Part shown: positions 1 through 6,016 of the stretch, piece by piece
Layout of the letters: each line of letters opens with the position of its first letter
Position numbering within the stretch: the stretch's first letter is position 1
NCBI GenBank assembly: GCA_009787675.1
Contig: WQSU01000127.1
Coordinates: 1 to 7,342 of the forward strand
From: Lentimicrobiaceae bacterium
GTDB lineage: Bacteria > Bacteroidota > Bacteroidia > Bacteroidales > WCHB1-69
Length of the DNA stretch: 7,342 bases
Direction: 5' to 3'
Notes under the pieces: model-generated
What the model saw: the letters and a program-made list of their open reading frames with translations, nothing else
Databases searched by the model: none
What the model was told of the DNA's origin: nothing
Position numbers and translations under genes: made by a program

Positions 1-784
1 AGTCAATTAAGCCGCCTTCCACCATAAAGAAAAATGGCTTTTGTTGCGCCCCCATTTTGTCTATGCCTAATTGAACGATTTGCGCCAACGTAAAATCGGT
101 GTTGTCTTTGCTAATAGCGTATGGCAATTGGGCAACATCTTTTCCTTCCGGTTGAATTAAGATATTTTTGAATGATTTAGAATTAGAACATTGTGAAATA
201 GAATTTGATACAACATAGTTGTTTTCTTTCAACAAACTAAAAATGGAAACGGAATCTTTTGGGGCAGGTTCTAAAAATCCTGCGCCGGCAAAAAACTCAA
301 ATCCTGAAGTGGTTAGTTGTTTGGCAATGTTGTAATAGCCTTTTCTGTGTATGGAATGTGCGTAAAACGCTGCCGGCGTTGCGTGGTCAATGCTCACCGT
401 TGTGGCGATGCCCACTTGAAATCCTTTTTTATGCAGCAAAGTGGAAATAGGCGTTAAAACACGTACAGAATCGGGTGCAACACCCAACATATTGTTTTTC
501 GTTTTCTCGCCACATGCCAATGCTGTGCCTGCAGCAGAAGAACAGGTTACCGGCTTGTTGGCAGAATGTGTGGTTATCAATCCGGTGATGGGGAACTGAG
601 AGAAGCAGAGCGTGTCTCCTTTTTCTTTGGCGCTGTTTTCGCAATAAGTGAGAGCGCCGATGCCGAAGCCGTCTCCGATGAAGTAGAAAATGTATTTTGG
701 GGGAGTTGGGGAATTGGAACAAGCAGAAAACAGAAGGCACGAAAGCACGAAAGCGCGAAGACGCGAAGGGACGAATTTAATCAT
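1..784 (-). CDS. Alkaline phosphatase (PhoA superfamily), probable lipoprotein; 3' part cut off by the window edge
   Basis: Reading the minus strand from the ATG at 784 gives 261 uninterrupted codons to the left edge. The family role is metal-dependent hydrolysis of phosphate monoesters in the periplasm or at the envelope. Residues 1-21 form a basic then hydrophobic signal peptide ending in FSAC, so Cys22 is a plausible lipidation site. Alkaline phosphatase motifs follow in order: YFIGDGFG (31-41, metal ligand Asp38), VTCSSAAGTALACG (79-92, nucleophile Ser82 by alignment with E. coli Ser102), DHATPAAFYAH (133-143), and VEGGLID (255-261, with Glu and Asp ligands) at the cut end. His134 sits where E. 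coli has Asp153, as in mammalian enzymes, and Cys81 replaces the Asp before the nucleophile. Family members are usually 430-480 residues, so about 40% is missing. The next in-frame Met is residue 99, which would lose the signal peptide and metal site, so ATG 784 is the start. The gene lies 23 nt after the DUF2147 stop and is probably in the same operon. Confidence 0.93.
   Translation of the reverse strand, partial: MIKFVPSRLRAFVLSCLLFSACSNSPTPPKYIFYFIGDGFGIGALTYCENSAKEKGDTLCFSQFPITGLITTHSANKPVTCSSAAGTALACGEKTKNNMLGVAPDSVRVLTPISTLLHKKGFQVGIATTVSIDHATPAAFYAHSIHRKGYYNIAKQLTTSGFEFFAGAGFLEPAPKDSVSIFSLLKENNYVVSNSISQCSNSKSFKNILIQPEGKDVAQLPYAISKDNTDFTLAQIVQLGIDKMGAQQKPFFFMVEGGLID
729..776. repeat. 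Degenerate 8-nt tandem repeat (gcacgaaa-like) inside the phosphatase signal-peptide codons
   Basis: Written on the plus strand, five consecutive octamers run gcacgaaa, gcacgaaa, gcgcgaag, acgcgaag, ggacgaat (737-776). A weaker sixth unit, aacagaag, precedes them at 729-736. The core CGAA recurs every 8 nt. Because 8 is not a multiple of 3, the repeat does not give a peptide repeat. Read on the minus strand it encodes about residues 3-16 of the phosphatase signal peptide. Confidence 0.7.
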
Positions 785-807
785 TGAACTTTTAACTTTA
801 TACTTTG

Positions 808-1248
808 TCATGGGTGCTTTATTTTCGGATTTCGAGATTCTTTTTCGCGGGTCCAGAATAAGGTTTTGCCAAGCATGGAGATGCCCCAGTAGCCGCGCAC
901 GCGCAACTGTCCGTTTTTTTCGATGCGCATAAAGGCTTTGAACTTTCCTTTTTTGCCCGGATAGATAAAGGTGGCGTTTTCCCACTCGTTTTCTTTGGCA
1001 TTAAAGGTAAGGTCTTTCATAAACACCAAGCCTTCAAACTGCTTGCGATCCTCATCTTTAGTCCAAATTACAATGCCTTCGTAGATGCCATTGCCGGCAT
1101 TATAAATATAAATCTGTGAAATGGCGCCGGAAAAAGGGTCTTCGTTGAGGTAATAACCCACAATGTCATCAGGCTTGTTTTGGGCAAAAAGCATGCTGTT
1201 AAGACTGAAAAGTGCAATGAAAAAGAGTAGTTTCCTTGTGAAATGCAT
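808..1248 (-). CDS. Exported DUF2147 family protein
   Basis: This is a 146-residue protein. Residues 1-22 form a signal peptide (basic MHFTRK, then a hydrophobic core ending in MLFA before Gln23), so the mature chain is exported, probably to the periplasm. The mature part matches the DUF2147 pattern: an opening DDIVGYYLNEDPFSG (27-41), then a strand with IYIYNAGNGIYEGIVIW (46-62), a central FEGLVFMKDL (71-80), ENEWENATFIYPGKKGKFKA (86-105), and the closing LRVRGYWGISMLGKTLFWTR (115-134). That last segment corresponds to the family hallmark VrGylG.sllGrt..WtR. The family has no established biochemical function. The protein contains no cysteine. The gene starts 27 nt downstream of a good Bacteroidota-type -7 box and is followed after 23 nt by the alkaline phosphatase start, with no terminator between, so the two are likely co-transcribed. 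Family assignment is from pattern recognition, not a profile search. Confidence 0.87.
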   Translation of the reverse strand: MHFTRKLLFFIALFSLNSMLFAQNKPDDIVGYYLNEDPFSGAISQIYIYNAGNGIYEGIVIWTKDEDRKQFEGLVFMKDLTFNAKENEWENATFIYPGKKGKFKAFMRIEKNGQLRVRGYWGISMLGKTLFWTREKESRNPKIKHP

Positions 1249-1274
1249 TGTACCTGTTTTTTAAAATTTGGATG

Positions 1275-1304
1275 CGAAAATAAAATTAAATTAATGCTTC
1301 TCAA
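1275..1304 (-). promoter_or_regulatory. Bacteroidota-type promoter for the DUF2147-phosphatase pair
   Basis: On the minus strand TTG (1304-1302) is followed after 19 nt by TATTTTCG (1282-1275), which is one mismatch from the TAnnTTTG box used by the primary sigma factor of Bacteroidota. Transcription would begin about 6-7 nt further on, giving a leader of about 20 nt before the ATG at 1248. An AGG lies 4 nt before that ATG, a weak ribosome-binding site. Confidence 0.5.
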
Positions 1305-1325
1305 TATACTTGTGTTTGACTTCCT

Positions 1326-1439
1326 TTATTTTTTTCCGCCCATGTTTTGCAACGTGCATATAAAGAGGTCGTTGTGTTGATTCAACAGAGAGGAGAGGTC
1401 ATTAAAGTGATTATCCAGAATGCGAAGTATTGGTGATTT
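1326..1439 (-). pseudogene. Possible C-terminal remnant of an unidentified gene (37 codons, no start)
   Basis: On the minus strand a frame opens directly after a TAA (1442-1440) and runs 37 codons to a TAA at 1328-1326. The peptide looks protein-like in composition (SPILRILDNHFNDL, then LLNQHNDLFICTLQNMGGKK) rather than like translated AT-rich spacer, but it has no upstream initiator; its only Met codon is five codons from the stop. It ends about 22 nt before the promoter of the DUF2147 gene. I do not recognise the family. It may be the tail of a decayed gene, part of a dispersed intergenic element, or chance. Confidence 0.25.
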
Positions 1440-1458
1440 TTATTCTTTCAAATAAAGA

Positions 1459-1503
1459 AAAAGGCTTTAGCCTAATTCAATCTTCATTGGGCTAAAACCT
1501 TTT
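1459..1503 (-). terminator. Probable intrinsic terminator of the T9SS surface-protein gene
   Basis: A 14-bp stem pairs 1490-1503 with 1459-1472 around a 17-nt loop. The single non-Watson-Crick position (1497/1465) becomes a G-U wobble in minus-strand RNA but an A-C mismatch in plus-strand RNA. In the minus direction the stem ends in a run of T (CCTTTTTCTTTATTTG). It begins about 40 nt after the stop of the 1370-codon gene, so the polarity and position fit termination of that transcript. The element could also be one half of a dispersed repeat. Confidence 0.65.
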
Positions 1504-1514
1504 ATATTTCCAGT

Positions 1515-1534
1515 CCGTTGACTGAAGCCAACGG
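1515..1534 (-). repeat. Short hairpin ccgttg...caacgg directly after the stop codon
   Basis: CCGTTG (1515-1520) and CAACGG (1529-1534) are perfect inverted arms. In minus-strand RNA the stem extends two more pairs and a G-U wobble (1521/1528), leaving a 4-nt loop. It begins 7 nt after the TAA of the large gene. Together with the terminator hairpin it forms a two-hairpin unit, a layout resembling the REP-like elements of other bacteria. Confidence 0.55.
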
Positions 1535-1541
1535 CAATTTG

Positions 1542-4500
1542 TTACTGTTTTACAAAGCGCTGTGTCATACTATTTTGCCCCTCAATTAAGCGAAGTAGAT
1601 AGATTCCTGAAGATAATGATGAAACATTAATCTGTATTGCGCTCTCGTTGGCTCCGGCAGAATGTGTTTGGACAAGTGCGCCCACGCTATTGTAAATCTC
1701 TATCTGCGCGTTTCCATTAGTAGTGCGTGTGATTTTCAATAGATTATCATTTACAGGGTTGGGGTAAATTGACAATGTAGTGGGTTGAATGTCTGTAACA
1801 GGATTATCAATAATGTAAGGCGGCATGAAGTTAACGATTCCATAACGTTCATCATTAAATTTATCTCTGATTACGGTTCTGATTAGTTCTTCGGTTTGCT
1901 GCGGCACGCCCCAATTGTTGTGCTGAGCCATCACATCGTTCGGGTTATTATTGTATAAGTCAAACAGTTCTCCATTATTTCCATTGTTAGAGAAGATGTT
2001 TTTTCCAATATTATACTCAGGGTCGTTTTCAGGAACAGAAATGTTACCCACATTAGCAGTGGGTCCAGCCTCGTAGGTTGCGGTGTTGCCCACAAGGGTA
2101 ATGCCCCAAAGATTTCCTGAAATAATATTTTCAGAAATGACGGCATGCGTATTTCCGGCAGGAGCCGTAATGTTGATGCCGCTTCCGCCCAAAGCAGGTT
2201 CGTTTTGGGTATTGTTATCTTCAAGCGTGTTTCCCTTAATCGTTCCTGTAATATTCGTTCCCGTTAAGGTTATGCCATAGCGGTTGTCTTTCACTGTGTT
2301 GCCTTCTATTAGGAAAGCAGCGGGAACACTCATCAAGGATGAAGCGCCGATGCCGCCCACCAGGGTAGAGTTACGATTTCCGATAATCGTATTGCCGATG
2401 ATCTTTGTGGTTTCGCCTGCTTGGCTGGGACCCACATTAATTTGAGGACGATTGGAATTTTCAGTTACATTGTTCTCCAAATAGCAATTGATAATCTCAA
2501 AAGTAGAACCGATATTTGCCCCTGAATTAAATGCAGAACGAACATTGTTTTTAAAGGTAGAGTTTTTAACAATCACTTTACCTGCGGTAGACGAAATGGC
2601 GCCACTGGCTTGCGAGGAAAAATTGTTATTGTTCATTGTACAGCTATCCATTTCAAAATCAGATTCTATCACGCGCATACCGCTTCCATAAGTAAAAACA
2701 GCATGATTCAAACGCACATAAGATCCCTCCTCAATGTGAATAGTTTCATAATATTCACCGTTCGTGTAATTGGTGAACAGGGCTTGTTTGGGTGCCCCTA
2801 TCTCCCAATAGGAAGCATTAATTGTGAGCGTTTTACCTGTAAATATTTTTACAGTAATGTCTTCTGTAACCACCAAACTATCCAGCGGACTAATGGTAAC
2901 GTCGTCTCTCATATAATAAATACCATTCTCTTTCACAACAGTTCCCGAAGAATGGGTTACAAGGTCATCAAAACTGTATGCTAATGCTGTGTTGGGGGTA
3001 ATATAAGGTCCTATCTGCAAACAATAGGGTTCTGATAGCGCTGATATTCCGTTTGTTAAAGAATACGCTCTTACGGTATAACAGCCCTTTTTATTTTCTG
3101 TAGTAAAAGTTTGTCCGAAAATCAACACATCATTAATTTGTTCGCCATCAAAATAAAGATTGTAGCCCATAATATCATCAGTTCTTTCGGCTGAATTTTC
3201 TTCAAGTGCCAAATTTCCAACAATGCACCAGTTTCTTCTAAGATTCCCGTTTGGCAAATCTGCCAATTTTTCCCATGTTGCTCCACCATTGGTTGAATAT
3301 AAGTCACCTTTTCCTGCAACGCTAATACCGTCATCGGCGCCAATCGGAATCTCTTCAATATCGTGGCTTCCAAGCTCAATACCTATTTTCAAATTGTTTT
3401 GAACCGTATTAAGCAAAAGTGGCGTGGTGAGTGTAAATGTATTCCATGCATTAGGTGTAAATTTATCTACATCCTGGTTTACAATTCTTTGATCATCAAC
3501 AAAAACAGCCAATTTCAATTTCGTAGGCACAGGCGAACTCACCACTTGATAGATATAAGCTGATATTGAAACTACAGATAAGCCGTTGTATATATCAAGA
3601 TCTTTCTTGTCGAAACTCTGAGCTGCAATCATATTCGCGCCCTCATTTCCAAAGCCGTAGGCGCATGGCGTTTGTTGATAAGTTAAAGCAAACAGTCCGT
3701 CAGGATTTTGCCATGCAAGGTCAAGTCCCAGCAAGTTTTCCTTTCCTCTAACTTGCATCGGAACACCATTATGCGGCATTGTTGGTGTTACACTAATATT
3801 CGTAAATGAATAAAATTTAGCATTGATAGAATAATTAATACCTTCAATTCTAAAACGTATATTCACTAATTCTCCTGCTGCAATATCAGAAATATCAAGC
3901 AGTTCTGCTCTCCATCCTGAAATTTCCTTAAATACATATTGATATACATTGGTCCAGGTAATGCCATCAGTGGTTACGTCCACAAAAATGGAATCTTTTG
4001 TAAGATTATTGTCAACATAATAGTAAGGAGACAGAATATAAGAGAGGTAAACATGCTCTGTATTTGAGCAGTCAAAGGGCTTTGATATTAACATGGCTGA
4101 AAAAGGTTCTGTCTGATTGTGTACCACATGAAGCACTGCCGTTCCAGATACATCTTCACTTCCGACTTCTTGAATATCTACCATCCATGCACAGGAATAT
4201 TTTTTGTCAACAGTTGTCCAATAATTTTCAGTGAAGTTTCCCGAAGCGAAATTTTCGGTAAAAGGGATATTGTAATTATTAACCACCGGCACGGTGAATA
4301 CCTGCGATTTTTTAGATACACAGTTTTGATAAACCGCTTGAATAGAGTATTTTTTATAACCTGCGGGAACCGCCATGTCGGTATAGTTTAAACTACCAGC
4401 CGCTACCGTAGCAATTTGCACATTATCTCTGTAGATAACATAACTCAGCAACTCTTCCGTCCATGGCTCCGGCGCTTCCCATGTTAAATTAACAATATTT

Positions 4501-5654
4501 CTATCCTCACGAGAAACGCTTCCCGAGAAGTTTTTGGGAAATGGCACAACAACAATAGGAGATGCCAGTTTCATCACCAATCCTCTGTTAGCTACCCGCA
4601 TGAGCATGGATTGTCCATCAGCAGAAATGGCGTGTAAAGCATAAGAGGTGTGCGTTGTAGGGTCTAAAGCGCTCTGCATTGAAGGATTAAGAAAAATATC
4701 AGGAGCAAACATCAAACGAAATTCATTGAAATCCATAAAACCGAGTGTTTTACTCCAAATAAAACCCTTGGCAGCCTCTAAATCATTATAATAAGTCCCC
4801 ACTGCAAAGCCGTTATCGCTGATAGCGCTTATAATAAGTCCTTCAGGAATAAGAATATGTTCATTATTTTCAACATCATAAAAACCTGCAATGCCATTGT
4901 ATCTAAAACCTGCATATTTTCCGTTTCTGCTAACACAAATATATTCGGAGACGTCATAATTTACATTGCCTAAATCAAGAAGTTGGTATTCATCTTTAGA
5001 AGTCCAGAAGATACCTGTTCTTCCTGTTCCAAGATTAGCCCATCCTGCTGCAATATTTCCATTGGCAGACATGGATACAATAGCCGACCCCTGCGGATTA
5101 TTCACAGGAGCAGCCCAAACTTGACCATCCCAAGAAGAGGTCGCTTCATTATAAGTCCATGAGTAGGGATGAACGCGCGAGTCTCCTGAAAACGTTATGC
5201 AAAAACCGGCAATGATGTTTCCGTCTGCCGAGATGCTAGCGGCATGTGAACCACCTATGTAGGAAGCAGGCGGGCTGCCTGCTGCGAGTCCCAGTCCCAA
5301 TCCTGTCCAAGTTCCGTTTTCCCAGTATCCGGCGCTTCTTATAGGAATTCCTTCATAAACAACATTGGGATCTGCAAAATCACCAACCACACGGTAGGTG
5401 TTACTCACGTCATAAGCCTCGCTCAGGTCGTTACCAATTACACCGCCCATGTTTGTAATAACATTTCCCGCATAAACATTCCATGCAAACGCCTCTCTCG
5501 GATCTGTTAGCGCCTGTCCCACAACATAGTTCCCATTGGGAGAGATAGCCCTTGCCACTGCAATATTGGTAGTGGTGGGTCCTTTGAGTACATTTTGCCC
5601 ATCTACTTGACAGAACAAAACAAAGAGTAATAAACCAAAAAATAGATTTTTCAT
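1542..5654 (-). CDS. Large modular secreted/surface protein with T9SS type A sorting domain
   Basis: This is a 1370-residue protein. Residues 1-19 form a Sec signal peptide (MKNLFFGLLLFVLFCQVDG). Residues 32-366 hold seven HAF-like repeats, each with an S.dG..vaG core and a following aromatic W or F segment (for example SPNGNYVVGQ at 38, SADGNIIAGF at 142, SANGNIAAGW at 196). A fibronectin type III domain occupies about 374-458, and a choice-of-anchor/MAM-like jelly roll about 460-622 (PFTENFASG to FTNISV). A second fibronectin-like fold (about 638-651 plus 826-880) seems split by an inserted beta domain. About 905-1280 is a parallel beta-helix of Asn-rich GNTI..N-type coils. Residues 1287-1370 are the Por sorting domain: YPNPVND (1297-1303), YNSVGALV (1321-1328), LSSGIYLLRL (1347-1356) and terminal QRFVKQ. 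The protein should cross the outer membrane by the type IX system and be released or anchored. I see no clear enzymatic site: a beta-helix could bind or cleave polysaccharide, but adhesion or structure is equally possible. It is flanked by its own promoter-like box and terminator, so is probably a single-gene unit. Confidence 0.93.
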   Translation of the reverse strand: MKNLFFGLLLFVLFCQVDGQNVLKGPTTTNIAVARAISPNGNYVVGQALTDPREAFAWNVYAGNVITNMGGVIGNDLSEAYDVSNTYRVVGDFADPNVVYEGIPIRSAGYWENGTWTGLGLGLAAGSPPASYIGGSHAASISADGNIIAGFCITFSGDSRVHPYSWTYNEATSSWDGQVWAAPVNNPQGSAIVSMSANGNIAAGWANLGTGRTGIFWTSKDEYQLLDLGNVNYDVSEYICVSRNGKYAGFRYNGIAGFYDVENNEHILIPEGLIISAISDNGFAVGTYYNDLEAAKGFIWSKTLGFMDFNEFRLMFAPDIFLNPSMQSALDPTTHTSYALHAISADGQSMLMRVANRGLVMKLASPIVVVPFPKNFSGSVSREDRNIVNLTWEAPEPWTEELLSYVIYRDNVQIATVAAGSLNYTDMAVPAGYKKYSIQAVYQNCVSKKSQVFTVPVVNNYNIPFTENFASGNFTENYWTTVDKKYSCAWMVDIQEVGSEDVSGTAVLHVVHNQTEPFSAMLISKPFDCSNTEHVYLSYILSPYYYVDNNLTKDSIFVDVTTDGITWTNVYQYVFKEISGWRAELLDISDIAAGELVNIRFRIEGINYSINAKFYSFTNISVTPTMPHNGVPMQVRGKENLLGLDLAWQNPDGLFALTYQQTPCAYGFGNEGANMIAAQSFDKKDLDIYNGLSVVSISAYIYQVVSSPVPTKLKLAVFVDDQRIVNQDVDKFTPNAWNTFTLTTPLLLNTVQNNLKIGIELGSHDIEEIPIGADDGISVAGKGDLYSTNGGATWEKLADLPNGNLRRNWCIVGNLALEENSAERTDDIMGYNLYFDGEQINDVLIFGQTFTTENKKGCYTVRAYSLTNGISALSEPYCLQIGPYITPNTALAYSFDDLVTHSSGTVVKENGIYYMRDDVTISPLDSLVVTEDITVKIFTGKTLTINASYWEIGAPKQALFTNYTNGEYYETIHIEEGSYVRLNHAVFTYGSGMRVIESDFEMDSCTMNNNNFSSQASGAISSTAGKVIVKNSTFKNNVRSAFNSGANIGSTFEIINCYLENNVTENSNRPQINVGPSQAGETTKIIGNTIIGNRNSTLVGGIGASSLMSVPAAFLIEGNTVKDNRYGITLTGTNITGTIKGNTLEDNNTQNEPALGGSGINITAPAGNTHAVISENIISGNLWGITLVGNTATYEAGPTANVGNISVPENDPEYNIGKNIFSNNGNNGELFDLYNNNPNDVMAQHNNWGVPQQTEELIRTVIRDKFNDERYGIVNFMPPYIIDNPVTDIQPTTLSIYPNPVNDNLLKITRTTNGNAQIEIYNSVGALVQTHSAGANESAIQINVSSLSSGIYLLRLIEGQNSMTQRFVKQ

Positions 5655-5665
5655 AATAGATTTTT
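5641..5665 (-). repeat. 11-nt direct repeat bracketing the start codon of the T9SS gene
   Basis: On the minus strand AAAAATCTATT occurs at 5665-5655 and again at 5651-5641, with the initiator ATG exactly between. The upstream copy lies where a ribosome-binding site would be, and there is no purine-rich Shine-Dalgarno sequence. It may be a chance duplication in AT-rich DNA. Confidence 0.6.
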
Positions 5666-5683
5666 TTATGTTAAACTTGGGCG

Positions 5684-5691
5684 CAAAAATA
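5684..5691 (-). promoter_or_regulatory. -7 box of the T9SS surface-protein gene
   Basis: TATTTTTG on the minus strand (5691-5684) matches TAnnTTTG exactly and lies 29 nt before the ATG at 5654, leaving a leader of about 20-25 nt. No TTG is found at the usual spacing upstream, so the -33 element is weak or absent, which may mean low basal or activator-dependent transcription. Confidence 0.45.
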
Positions 5692-5732
5692 GGTTGGATC
5701 TAAATTGAGGGAGCGCGTTTTGAGGTAAAGAA

Positions 5733-5757
5733 TGGCTGATTTTAGGAAAATCAGCCA
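5733..5757 (-). repeat. Perfect 11-bp inverted repeat with 3-nt loop
   Basis: TGGCTGATTTT (5733-5743) pairs without mismatch with AAAATCAGCCA (5747-5757) around AGG. On the minus strand it begins 6 nt after the stop of the 78-codon frame and is followed by ATTCTTT, a weak T-rich tail, so it could end a minus-strand transcript. Being nearly symmetrical it could instead be a dyad operator site upstream of the T9SS gene. Confidence 0.5.
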
Positions 5758-5943
5758 CAGAAATTAGGAAATGAGGCGCTCTTTTGGGTTTGAATCGCTG
5801 CATCGGTGTGAGATAATAATCTGGTCATACCGATTTTGCGAAACGGTTGTAACTGCGTTCTGTATTTCAGATGAGCCATACATGGTTTTTTGTAAAGACA
5901 AAAATCCCATAATGCCTGAATTTTTGTGAACTAATTTTTTTAC

Positions 5944-5973
5944 TTGTTTTTTTATTATAAAAATATATTTTTG
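5944..5973 (+). promoter_or_regulatory. ackA promoter
   Basis: TTG at 5944-5946, a 19-nt spacer and TATTTTTG at 5966-5973 match the Bacteroidota primary-sigma promoter (TTTG, 19 nt, TAnnTTTG) almost exactly. Transcription would start near 5980, giving a leader of about 37 nt before the ATG at 6017. Confidence 0.7.
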
Positions 5974-5993
5974 CAAGATTTTTAAAAACAGGT

Positions 5994-6012
5994 AAATCAT
6001 TACAAATCATTA
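5994..6012 (+). repeat. 9-nt direct repeat in the ackA leader
   Basis: AAATCATTA occurs at 5994-6002 and 6004-6012, separated by one C, immediately before the ackA start. The leader lacks a purine-rich Shine-Dalgarno sequence near the ATG; the nearest AGG is at 5990-5992, too far away. A role is unproven. Confidence 0.5.
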
Positions 6013-6016
6013 ATTT

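Larger units (their letters stand above)
5655..6016. other. Divergent intergenic region between the T9SS gene and ackA
   Basis: These 362 nt hold the promoter-like box of the T9SS gene at the left, the ackA promoter at the right and a perfect hairpin at 5733-5757. A minus-strand open frame of 78 codons (5764-6000) runs through the middle. Its first half is Lys/Ile/Phe-rich translation of AT-rich promoter DNA; its second half (from Met41) has a more ordinary composition. I do not recognise the peptide and do not call it a gene. I see no tRNA, riboswitch or mobile-element signature. Confidence 0.6.

Noticed and set aside
737..776. CRISPR array
   Set aside because: The repeats are only 8 nt, contiguous and without spacers.
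259..932. Plus-strand and alternative-frame open frames across the left end
   Set aside because: They overlap the phosphatase and DUF2147 genes, whose conserved motifs are read on the minus strand in other frames.
1068..1304. Minus-strand frame overlapping the DUF2147 gene in another phase
   Set aside because: It is a shadow frame; the DUF2147 reading has a signal peptide and family motifs.
1931..4391. Several 60-125 codon frames inside the large T9SS gene on both strands
   Set aside because: All are contained in a continuous 1370-codon frame with coherent domains; none has independent motifs.
5764..5800. tRNA T-arm-like string gggtttgaatcgc
   Set aside because: No matching acceptor, D or anticodon arms are present around it.
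5764..6000. 78-codon minus-strand open frame between the T9SS gene and ackA as a protein gene
   Set aside because: The first half is low-complexity translation of the AT-rich ackA promoter, there is no recognisable family, and no promoter was identified for it. It is kept only as an observation.
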